Both the position numbers and the translations under genes were made by a program. The notes below the pieces were generated by a model, which saw only the letters and a list, made by a program, of their open reading frames with translations, did not search any database and was not told the origin of the DNA. Below, piece by piece: positions 54,319-61,329 of a stretch of DNA of 64,000 nucleotides (position 1 is its first letter; each line of letters begins with the position of its first letter). Where the stretch lies: the NCBI RefSeq assembly GCF_009192765.1, contig NZ_VOHQ01000001.1, positions 771,269 through 835,268 on the forward strand, read 5' to 3'. This DNA comes from Agriterribacter humi (lineage in GTDB: Bacteria; Bacteroidota; Bacteroidia; Chitinophagales; Chitinophagaceae).

Positions 54319-54645
54319 ATGTTTTGGGTATATATTATATTCAGCAGTTCTTTAGAAAAGTATTATGTTGGCAGTACAGAAAATGTTGAAAGAAGGTTTC
54401 ATCAGCATAATACAGGGAAGGGAAATTTTACATCAAAAGGTATTCCCTGGATTTTTATTACATCTTTCGCATGCAGCGACAGAAATGAGGCCGTACGGCT
54501 GGAGATGAAAATTAAAAAAAGGGTATCAAAAGATACTTGCAGGATAATCATCTTGCATAGTTTTCGGGACGTAGCGCAGCCCGGTAGCGCACTAGCATGG
54601 GGTGCTAGGGGTCGCAAGTTCGAATCTTGTCGTCCCGACAAGTAA
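54319..54645 (+). CDS. GIY-YIG endonuclease whose frame runs through the tRNA-Pro
   Basis: 108 residues. The first 78 form a GIY-YIG nuclease domain: VYI (4-6) with YYVGST (15-20), the catalytic Arg in RRFHQHN (about 26-32), GIPWIFITS and the Glu in RLEMKIKKR (about 58-66). From residue about 84 the frame enters the intact tRNA-Pro on the same strand and reads [20 protein letters not shown], which is simply translated tRNA, stopping 7 nt beyond it. Whether the tail is made in cells is unknown; the real domain may end earlier. The nuclease sits between a truncated tRNA copy and the intact tRNA, as expected of a tRNA-targeting homing-type nuclease. Confidence 0.75.
   Translation: MFWVYIIFSSSLEKYYVGSTENVERRFHQHNTGKGNFTSKGIPWIFITSFACSDRNEAVRLEMKIKKRVSKDTCRIIILHSFRDVAQPGSALAWGARGRKFESCRPDK
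54565..54638 (+). tRNA. tRNA-Pro (anticodon GGG)
   Basis: A full cloverleaf: acceptor CGGGACG/CGTCCCG with A73; D stem GCGC/GCGC; anticodon stem CTAGC/GCTAG with loop ATGGGGT, so the anticodon is GGG at 54599-54601, reading Pro codons; variable loop GGGTC; T stem GCAAG/CTTGT with loop TTCGAAT. CCA is not encoded. The 3' part lies inside the GIY-YIG frame. Two degenerate 5' copies lie upstream. Confidence 0.92.
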
Positions 54646-55418
54646 AACAACAGAATCCGCATTCACATTGTGTTTGCGGTTTTTTGTTTGTAATAGGTAG
54701 TAAAAATAATGCCTTCCTAACCCTTTTATGCCGAGTACTTTGCATCTTTTCACGGGCCAATAAGCACAGACTTTTATTATTAATAAAAAAAATATACTTT
54801 TAGTGGTCATTACCCTCGCCCTGAATAAATTTTGCTTTTATTCAATGGCTCAAGAAATCCCGGAAGATACCGACCATACGTCCTCGGGTCCTGAACACAC
54901 CCAAATGGTATCGTTCAGAGCACTGACAAGATAGACAAAAGGAAGAATATCATTGCAGATACAACCGCTATCGCTGGGGTTGCAGTTAATCTTATTTTAG
55001 CAATTTTCACTTACCTTCGCAGCACCATTCCTCCAAGCCGTAATAAGTGAGAACGAGTATTATTAACTAAACGTAGTAATGTGTGCTTTAAAACTCCGGG
55101 TGAATGGATAATTGAAATGTCAAATCCACTTTCGACCACCCAAACAATTTTTTTCTCTAACCTTGCCTGATTCTTTTACACCAGGCCCACGACAAGTAAG
55201 AACGATTATTTATTGTAGGGCGCTCAAAACCTCTTCCATCTTTTCGGGAGCAGTGAAATGTATTACCGGCTGTTGTTGTTCTTAAAGTTATTGGATATCA
55301 TAAATCCGTTTTTACAAGTTTAGCAGGCCCTCCCGACAGTTTAAAGCTGCTGACTCATTTGGTTTTGAGACAGCCGCTTTTCTTTTATTTTACTGCGCAT
55401 TTCGACGTCAATCAAAAA
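54646..55418. other. decayed region between the tRNA and HicAB
   Basis: No intact gene over about 770 bp. It holds a probable frameshifted small gene on the + strand (54845-55050, listed separately). On the - strand, 55281-55210 encodes the 23-residue tail VIHFTAPEKMEEVLSALQ-stop without any start codon, as if the end of a lost gene. The rest shows only random short frames. It may be the debris of earlier insertions at the tRNA locus. Confidence 0.45.
54845..55050 (+). pseudogene. frameshifted small membrane protein gene (candidate)
   Basis: ATG 54845 opens MAQEIPEDTDHTSSGPEHTQ, which runs into a stop near 54932. Another frame takes over near 54905 (GIVQSTDKIDKRKNIIADTT) and continues with a membrane helix (AIAGVAVNLILAIFTYL) and TIPPSRNK to TGA 55048-55050. 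Joined by a one-base shift they would make a roughly 65-residue single-pass protein. The frame join is inferred only from continuity, so this is weak. Confidence 0.3.
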
Positions 55419-55799
55419 CTAAAGTTCTACAGCCATGAGTTCATTACCCAGTTTGTGCAGGGCAGCTTCAATCTTTTTTGTTTGTGCAGGACGGGGCTTC
55501 TTCAATCCTGTAGCGTAATGTTGTATTTGCTTTTGATTTATCCCTGTAAGCTTTTCAAACGCAGAATTAGTAAAGATTCCTTTATAATAATTCAAAAGAC
55601 TTTCAATATCAAATTTAAAAATTGCTTTGTATTCCACATCAGGAATATTACCTAATTCTTTTTGTATTTCTATGCCCTCCAAGGCTGATTGCTTGGCCTG
55701 CTGAACCGTATCCCCAACTCCTGAAACTCCTTCCAATTTCGGAGCGTGTGCCCAAAAAGCATCTTTGCTTCTTTCAATAACAATCTGTACGCTTTTCAT
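55419..55799 (-). CDS. hicB: HicB-family antitoxin
   Basis: 126 residues. The N-terminal HicB domain (about 1-75) has QIVIERSKDAFWAHAPKLEGVSG and DTVQQAKQSALEGIEIQKE, the RNase-H-like fold that neutralises HicA. The C-terminal part (about 80-125) contains a helix-turn-helix (EKLTGINQKQIQHYATGLKKP) that probably binds the operon's own promoter. The order hicA then hicB on the minus strand, 43 bp apart, is the usual one. It overlaps nothing and ends in the decayed region. Confidence 0.85.
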   Translation of the reverse strand: MKSVQIVIERSKDAFWAHAPKLEGVSGVGDTVQQAKQSALEGIEIQKELGNIPDVEYKAIFKFDIESLLNYYKGIFTNSAFEKLTGINQKQIQHYATGLKKPRPAQTKKIEAALHKLGNELMAVEL

Positions 55800-55842
55800 A
55801 CTTCTTATTTTTATGAGTTAAAAGAATGGTTTTCTTTCAACC

Positions 55843-56010
55843 TCATCTCTTTTTGATTTTCTTTTCCAGTCCCTTACCGACTTCATGCGAACCATGATAA
55901 GGAACCGGATACCGGACGCCATCTTTCTCATAAATGTAATGGCTACCTGTTGCCCGGATATGCTCCCATCCGTTTTTCAAGATTAACCGGTGTAATTCAC
56001 TTGACTTCAT
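55843..56010 (-). CDS. hicA: HicA-family mRNA interferase toxin
   Basis: 55 residues: MKSSELHRLILKNGWEHIRA followed by TGSHYIYEKDGVRYPVPYHG and a basic C-terminus (GKGLEKKIKKR). This is the complete double-stranded-RNA-binding-like HicA fold; the catalytic His is the one in TGSHYIY (His24). HicA cleaves mRNA when HicB is lost. The gene is short but its match to the family is clear and its partner hicB follows on the same strand. 188 bp upstream (56011-56198), up to the ligase gene end, hold no gene. Confidence 0.85.
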   Translation of the reverse strand: MKSSELHRLILKNGWEHIRATGSHYIYEKDGVRYPVPYHGSHEVGKGLEKKIKKR

Positions 56011-56198
56011 AAAGAAGTTGTTTTTGAACTCATAAAGGTAGTATTATTACTACTATAATAAAATTTAATTTAGAACCAACCACTAAAAAATTAATTTGAC
56101 GTCAACGCAAAAGGTTGCTGGAAGATTATTACATACAAAGCAGAATCGTCCCGAGCTTTAAAGAGGTTGTTTCATTGAGTTGAGGCAACCTCTTTTAC

Positions 56199-57797
56199 CT
56201 ACTTATACAACTCCAGCATATTTTTCAAACTTTCCAGTGTATCCGCTTCCGCTGGCTTTTTATCTTTCCGCCAGTTCAGGATACGCGGAAACCGTACAGC
56301 TATTCCTGATTTATGACGGGCAGACTTATTAATACCTTCGAAACCAATTTCAAAAACCAGTTCAGGCTTAACCGTACGTACCGGCCCGAACTTTTCCATT
56401 GTATGTTGTTTGATAAACCTGTCTACTTCTGTAATTTCCCTATCCGTGAGCCCTGAATACGCTTTGGCAAACGGAATTAACGTATTGTCTGCATCCCATA
56501 CAGCAAAAGTATAATCCGTATACAGTTCTGTTCTGCGGCCATGTCCTTTTTGCGCGTATACCAGTACTGCGTCAATGCTTAAAGGATTTACTTTCCATTT
56601 CCACCACTCTCCCTTTTTTCTGCCTGCCTGGTAGGCCCCCATTTTATTTTTTACCATGAAGCCTTCGGCAGCATTCTCCCTGGATTGTGTGTGAAGTATT
56701 TTCAGATCCTCCCAATTGGCAAATACAAGTAATGGAGAAAGATGAGCTACCGGTGTTGCCTGCATCGTATCAAAGAACTGTTCCAGTTTTTCTCTTCTCT
56801 GCTGCTGCGGTAGTGGCCTGAGATCAACCCCGTTCATTTCCAATACATCATATGCAATAAATGCCACGGGTGCATCCCGTAAAATTTTCTTCGTCAGGTT
56901 TTTTCTGCTTATGCGTGTTTGCAATACATTAAAAGGCAGTGGTTTGCTATCTCTAAAGCTCACTATTTCTCCGTCTAATACAGTGCCATCGGGTAACAAG
57001 GTTTTTAAAATATGCAGTTCAGGGAATTTGTCTGTAGCTAATTCTTCTCCCCTGGTCCAGATATACAATTCATTGTTACGAAATATAATTTGTGAACGTA
57101 TGCCATCCCATTTCCATTCAGCGTACCATGCCGCGGGGTCTCCCAACCCCGAAATATCTCCTTCTACAGGATAAGCAAGATAAAAAGGATAGGGTCTTGA
57201 ATCATTATCGTTTTCCCTTTCTTTGAGGATCAGATCATCATAATTTATTTCAGCAGGTTTCCAATTCCCCATTATGCGATGTGCAATAATGGCCGGCTCC
57301 ATTTTTGCGGCTTCCGCTATTGCACGAATCACTAAAGTTTGGGAAACGCCGATACGAAAACTTCCCATCAGCAATTTATTAAACACGAATATTTCGTGCT
57401 GTGTTAGTTGCTGCCATGCCTCAATGATTTTTATTTTCTTTCCTTCATCTGTCAATGAGGGCAGTACCCTTAAGTAGTCAAACCAGTCGTTTAATGATTT
57501 TTCCGTTAAAGTGTTATTGTGCGGCGGCAGCACCAGCGATATGGTTTCGCCCAGGTCGCCAACACTGTTGTAACTTTCCCTGAAAAGCCAGTCCGGTATC
57601 TGCGCTTCCCCGGCGGCCCATTGCTGCATTTGCGTACTGTTTACTTTAAATGAAGGACGTCGTCCTGTAAACAAAGCGAGTGCCCAGGTTTTATCCTTAT
57701 CGGGTGCAGATAAAAAATACTGTTTCAGCAATTCAACCTTTTCATTGGTTTTATTGGTACGATCAATATCTAAAAATAATGCTGCAAACGCCTTCAT
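56199..57797 (-). CDS. ATP-dependent DNA ligase
   Basis: 532 residues. The N-terminal domain (about 1-195) contains LFTGRRPSFKVNSTQMQQWA and MGSFRIGVSQTLVIRAIAEA. The catalytic core has motif I AEWKWDGIRSQI, where the Lys (about 227) takes the adenylyl group; motif III DGTVLDGEIVS; motif IV VAFIAYDVLEMNG; and motif V with Lys pairs EGFMVKNKMGAYQAGRKKGEWWKWK. The OB fold follows, and the C-terminus has KPELVFEIGFEGINKSARHKSGIAVRFPRI. These bacterial ATP ligases are accessory to the NAD-dependent LigA, probably for repair. It directly follows the partner nuclease gene, 2 nt apart. Confidence 0.92.
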   Translation of the reverse strand: MKAFAALFLDIDRTNKTNEKVELLKQYFLSAPDKDKTWALALFTGRRPSFKVNSTQMQQWAAGEAQIPDWLFRESYNSVGDLGETISLVLPPHNNTLTEKSLNDWFDYLRVLPSLTDEGKKIKIIEAWQQLTQHEIFVFNKLLMGSFRIGVSQTLVIRAIAEAAKMEPAIIAHRIMGNWKPAEINYDDLILKERENDNDSRPYPFYLAYPVEGDISGLGDPAAWYAEWKWDGIRSQIIFRNNELYIWTRGEELATDKFPELHILKTLLPDGTVLDGEIVSFRDSKPLPFNVLQTRISRKNLTKKILRDAPVAFIAYDVLEMNGVDLRPLPQQQRREKLEQFFDTMQATPVAHLSPLLVFANWEDLKILHTQSRENAAEGFMVKNKMGAYQAGRKKGEWWKWKVNPLSIDAVLVYAQKGHGRRTELYTDYTFAVWDADNTLIPFAKAYSGLTDREITEVDRFIKQHTMEKFGPVRTVKPELVFEIGFEGINKSARHKSGIAVRFPRILNWRKDKKPAEADTLESLKNMLELYK

Positions 57798-57799
57798 GT

Positions 57800-58843
57800 T
57801 TAAACCTCCGGTTTGATTGAATCCTGTTCACCAGGAATGGATTCCTCACTTTCATCCTCTTTTCCATACATGGTTATCACTTCGGTTGCTTCCATATTGT
57901 TTTCATTCAGCCAACGCGAAAAAACACTGGTAAATCCATGCGTTACAAATACCTTTTCGGCACCTGTGTTTTTTATCGCTGCGTTTAATCCATCCCAATC
58001 GGCATGATCGCTTAGCACAAAGCCCTGATCAACAGCCCTCCTGGTCTTTGCACCGCGCACCCGCATCCATCCGGAGCAATAACCCATGGAAAACGGGGTA
58101 AATTTTTTTAGCCATGGTGAACCATTAGCGGACGGAGGGGCTAATACCAGCGCATTTTTAAAAAGTTTCTTGTCCATGTCTTTTGTTACAAGTGTAAGCT
58201 GGGGCAAATCAAATCCCGCCTGCCTCAGCCTTTCATTGCAATAATACACCGCACCATGCGCAAATATTGTTTCATTCTCCATTTGCATATTTTTAAGTAT
58301 CCGCTGCATCTTTCCGAGTGCATATCCTAAAAGCAGACTCACTTTTCCTTCCTGTTTATTTTTACTGTGCCATGCCTGTATACTGTTAAATATTTTTTCC
58401 TGCGGTTCCCATTTGTATATGGGCAGGCCAAAAGTGGATTCAGATATAAATACGTTGCATTTTACCGGCTCAAAGGGTGTTGAAAAATGATCATCCTCCA
58501 GCTTGTAATCCCCGCTTGCCACCCAAACCATATCATTGCGGGCAACCCTTACCTGTGCAGAACCAATAATATGTCCTGCCGGGTGCAATGAAAAATTTAC
58601 CCCATTAATAGTAAATCGTTCCCCATATTCAACTGTTTGTAAAGAGATGTCTTGTCCCAGGCGTTGACGCAAAATAGCTTCACTATCCTTATGGGCAAGA
58701 TAATGGCGGCTTCCGGGCTTTGCATGATCGCTATGGGCATGCGTAATAATAGCACGGTCAACCGGAATGGAAGGATCAATATGTACATCCGCAAGAGGAC
58801 AGTAAATACTGTTGCCATTAAACTGGAGAAGATCCGGGCGCAT
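57800..58843 (-). CDS. ligase-associated DNA exonuclease (metallo-beta-lactamase fold)
   Basis: 347 residues from ATG 58843, giving MRPDLLQFNGNSIYCPLADV; six further codons upstream are open but less typical. Metallo-beta-lactamase core with metal motif ITHAHSDHAKPGSRHY (about 32-47) and HPAGHIIGSAQV; the beta-CASP part includes VFISESTFGLPIYKW and FVLSDHADWDGL with LSDHAD metal ligands, then VFVTHGFTSVFSRWL. Family members form an operon with the ATP-dependent ligase and a Lhr-type helicase, as a putative DNA repair system; the helicase is not seen next to these two genes in this window. 2 nt before the ligase gene, so certainly coupled. Confidence 0.88.
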   Translation of the reverse strand: MRPDLLQFNGNSIYCPLADVHIDPSIPVDRAIITHAHSDHAKPGSRHYLAHKDSEAILRQRLGQDISLQTVEYGERFTINGVNFSLHPAGHIIGSAQVRVARNDMVWVASGDYKLEDDHFSTPFEPVKCNVFISESTFGLPIYKWEPQEKIFNSIQAWHSKNKQEGKVSLLLGYALGKMQRILKNMQMENETIFAHGAVYYCNERLRQAGFDLPQLTLVTKDMDKKLFKNALVLAPPSANGSPWLKKFTPFSMGYCSGWMRVRGAKTRRAVDQGFVLSDHADWDGLNAAIKNTGAEKVFVTHGFTSVFSRWLNENNMEATEVITMYGKEDESEESIPGEQDSIKPEV

Positions 58844-58935
58844 AATTAATTTTATTTGCAAACCATATGCCAGTCAATTCCTGCAGGATTTTCCGGCATA
58901 CAACTCATTAAAGCGTGTACCCGGGGTTTTATGCC

Positions 58936-59370
58936 CTATTTCCATGCATCAAAAACAAACACTTCATACCAGTTCTCTCCCACATCATCTATATACAATC
59001 TTTTATCCCTTGCTTTATCCGGATGTTTTCGAGTGATGGCTTTTTTCCTGACACTGGCGTTCTTTGATTTAAGATACCGGTATACCTGTTCCGTATAGTT
59101 CAGTGTTTCGGCCCTGCCTTCATGCAACAGAATTACATCAGGATAATCCGGAATGATCCAATCAATATAGGTTTTATCGGCCTCGCTAAGCATTCTTACA
59201 GATGCTGTTGGCTTTTCATCCGTTAGTAGTAAATCAGGTTTTTTTTTCGTGGCAATTGTATCTGCCCGTACTGTGGAAGGCTGATCCCGGCTTGACGTTG
59301 ATGGATTACAAGCGCTTGCAAACATGATCACCCCCATAAATAGTATGGTATTATTTCTTCTTCTTTTCAT
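58936..59370 (-). CDS. lipoprotein of unknown function
   Basis: 144 residues with a lipoprotein signal (MKRRRNNTILFMGVIMFASAC, Cys21) and a Ser/Thr-rich linker. The mature part is charged: TDEKPTASVRMLSEADKTYIDWIIPDYP, ILLHEGRAETLNYTEQVYRYLKSKNASVRKK, and a C-terminal RLYIDDVGENWYEVFVFDAWK. I know no named family. A promoter-like pair lies just upstream, so it is transcribed alone; the ligase pair follows after 92 bp. Not clearly linked in function to its neighbours. Confidence 0.7.
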   Translation of the reverse strand: MKRRRNNTILFMGVIMFASACNPSTSSRDQPSTVRADTIATKKKPDLLLTDEKPTASVRMLSEADKTYIDWIIPDYPDVILLHEGRAETLNYTEQVYRYLKSKNASVRKKAITRKHPDKARDKRLYIDDVGENWYEVFVFDAWK

Positions 59371-59431
59371 ATATCACTACAACAACAAATTATCCTGATC
59401 AATGGAAAATGATTGTTGTATGTTTTTGATG

Positions 59432-59460
59432 CGAAGATAATGGTACAATCCATTCAACAA
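59432..59460 (-). promoter_or_regulatory. promoter candidate of the lipoprotein gene
   Basis: On the minus strand TTG at 59460-59458, 18 nt, then TATCTTCG at 59439-59432, one base off the -7 consensus. About 60 nt upstream of the ATG at 59370. Confidence 0.35.
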
Positions 59461-59580
59461 TACTCAATGAAGATGAAATCCGGTACTATACAGGGGTTGT
59501 TTAAATGATCTTTATCGGTTTTAACAGGAAGAATTGGAAAAATTGGCAAGAAAATATGAAGGGCACTTTTTGCAAGATCA

Positions 59581-60273
59581 TTATTCACCCTCTTCCATTA
59601 ACTGCCGCAGTTTTGGATGGTTGATAATGGCTATATCTTTACCCTCCGTCTTCACTATATTATCCTGTAAAAATTCTGTCATCAGCCGGAATACCGTTTC
59701 ATAGGTTGTGCCGGCATAAGCAGCGATATCCTGGCGGCTGAGCGTGATGCCTATAAATCCTTTTTCATTTATGCCGAACTTTTCGCTCAGCTTCAGCAAA
59801 GCACTGGCCAGTCGGCCCTTTACCGGCATATGGGCCAGGTTGCGCATGTTTTTTTCGGATTCCTGTAATTCCTGGGCATAAAACAGCATCAGTTTAAACA
59901 GCAATTCACCATTGGTTCGCAAGGTGGCATAAAAAAAATCCTGGTCAATATAGCATACTTCAAGTGGTTCCAGGGCCGTAGCAGAGATCGGATACAAAGG
60001 ATCTGTACCAAATCCGCGGTGACCAAAAATATCCCCCTCCCGCGCAAACCGCACGATCAGTTCCTTTTCTTCACCCCAGCGCTTATGAATTTTTACGGAA
60101 CCCTTGTATACAAAATAAATACCGCTTACGGGATCGCCTTCTTTAAAAACCTGTTCCCCTTTTTTATACTGTAAATTAAGGCGATGCGCCTGGATGGCGG
60201 GAAGCCATTCCGGTATACACATGCGGCACATCAAACAACACTGAAGATCACATTGCTTTTTGGGGATTTTCAT
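59581..60273 (-). CDS. Crp/Fnr-family regulator with N-terminal Cys cluster
   Basis: 230 residues. An N-terminal segment with five Cys (C8, C12, C13, C16, C19 in CDLQCCLMCRMC) is followed by the cyclic-nucleotide-binding-like barrel (KGEQVFKEGDPVSGIYFVYKGSVKIH at about 38-63), the dimer helix and a winged helix with ITLSRQDIAAYAGTTYETVFRLM (about 176-198). FNR proteins bind a [4Fe-4S] cluster by N-terminal Cys and one barrel Cys, so an oxygen- or NO-sensing cluster is plausible here; the barrel also has a Cys (CYIDQ). The spacing differs from E. coli FNR. It lies beside cobA and nirB, so it may control nitrite assimilation. Confidence 0.88.
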   Translation of the reverse strand: MKIPKKQCDLQCCLMCRMCIPEWLPAIQAHRLNLQYKKGEQVFKEGDPVSGIYFVYKGSVKIHKRWGEEKELIVRFAREGDIFGHRGFGTDPLYPISATALEPLEVCYIDQDFFYATLRTNGELLFKLMLFYAQELQESEKNMRNLAHMPVKGRLASALLKLSEKFGINEKGFIGITLSRQDIAAYAGTTYETVFRLMTEFLQDNIVKTEGKDIAIINHPKLRQLMEEGE

Positions 60274-60309
60274 TCTAATGCTTATACATTACGAAAGTAT
60301 GCTTTATTG

Positions 60310-61110
60310 CTATTTTATTGTATAAGCAGGCTGTGATAATGATGCGGTATTGCTTACAGTTGTTTTACTTAATTGCTGCAGCCAGTCATGATGCAGCTTC
60401 ACCACCTCACCCACTACTATAACCGAAGGATTGCTCATGTTTTCGCGCTGCACCCTGAAAAAAATATCTTTTACGGTTCCGGTAATTATTTTTTCTTTTT
60501 CGGTGGTACCGTTTTGTATAACGGCTACCGGCGTTTCATTTTTTCCGTTGGCACTGAAAATATCCATTATGGTTTCCAGTTTATTCATGGCCATTAGTAT
60601 AACAACCGTTGCCGACGACTGTGCCGCAAGGCGAATATCAGCCGATATATCCCCGGAACGTGTAGTACCGGTAGTAACCCAAAAACTTTCTGCCATTCCC
60701 CTGCAGGTTAAAGGGATGCCCTGTGCGGCCGGTACCGCCACAGCACTTGAAATACCGGGTATTACTTCTACAGCAATGCCATTGCAGTGTGCAGCTTCCA
60801 TTTCTTCCTGTGCTCTTCCAAAAACAAAGGGATCACCACCTTTCAATCTTGCCACATGTCCGTACGATAATGCATAGTCCACAATAAGATGGTTAATTTC
60901 CTGTTGGGAAAGGGCGTGACAGCCAAAACGCTTTCCTACAAATATTGCTTTTGCACCCGGAGACATATAAGAAAGCAATTCCACATTTACCAGGGCATCA
61001 TATAAAACTACATGTGCCACTCCAATTGCCCGGATCGCCTTTACAGTAATCAATTCGGCGTCGCCCGGACCAGCGCCTATAAGAGATAAGAGAGGAGTTT
61101 TTGATTTCAT
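60310..61110 (-). CDS. cobA: uroporphyrinogen-III C-methyltransferase
   Basis: Adds two SAM-derived methyl groups to uroporphyrinogen III, giving precorrin-2 for sirohaem. 266 residues with LIGAGPGDAELITVKAIRAI (about 10-29), VLYDALVNVELLSYM, GKRFGCHALSQQEIN, RLKGGDPFVFGRAQEEMEA and VIPGISSAVAVPAAQGIPLT. No fused CysG dehydrogenase/ferrochelatase domain, so those steps must be encoded elsewhere. Sirohaem is the cofactor of NirB, encoded divergently 220 bp away, so the grouping makes functional sense. 36 nt before the Cys-cluster regulator, probably in one transcript. Confidence 0.93.
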   Translation of the reverse strand: MKSKTPLLSLIGAGPGDAELITVKAIRAIGVAHVVLYDALVNVELLSYMSPGAKAIFVGKRFGCHALSQQEINHLIVDYALSYGHVARLKGGDPFVFGRAQEEMEAAHCNGIAVEVIPGISSAVAVPAAQGIPLTCRGMAESFWVTTGTTRSGDISADIRLAAQSSATVVILMAMNKLETIMDIFSANGKNETPVAVIQNGTTEKEKIITGTVKDIFFRVQRENMSNPSVIVVGEVVKLHHDWLQQLSKTTVSNTASLSQPAYTIK

Positions 61111-61150
61111 TACTTCAAATTAAAAATATAAATATTTAAAATATTTAAAA

Positions 61151-61158
61151 CAAAAATA
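61151..61158 (-). promoter_or_regulatory. -7 promoter element of cobA
   Basis: TATTTTTG on the minus strand, exact TAnnTTTG, 40 nt before the cobA ATG at 61110. Confidence 0.45.
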
Positions 61159-61245
61159 CTAAAAATTGAATTTTCATTACTAATTTTATGATATAAATAA
61201 TATTTTTATACTAATTTTTAGATATAATTAGATTTAAAAGATTAA

Positions 61246-61264
61246 ATATTATTTATCATAATAT
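61246..61264 (+). promoter_or_regulatory. palindromic operator candidate upstream of nirB
   Basis: ATATTAT-TTATC-ATAATAT is a perfect 7-5-7 palindrome 65 nt before the nirB ATG. Its inner TATCATAA (61254-61261) recurs inverted as TTATGATA at 61186-61193. It could be a site for the Cys-cluster Crp/Fnr protein. The surrounding DNA is very A/T-rich, so chance palindromes are more likely than usual. Confidence 0.4.
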
Positions 61265-61329
61265 AGTATTTGCCCCCCTCCTTTTAACGATTGCCTGCCT
61301 TTCTTATAGCAAGATCAAAATCAGTTTGC

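Noticed and set aside
54592..54810. Minus-strand frame of 72 codons over the tRNA-Pro.
   Set aside because: The end ([14 protein letters not shown]) is the well-known translated reverse of a tRNA, not a protein.
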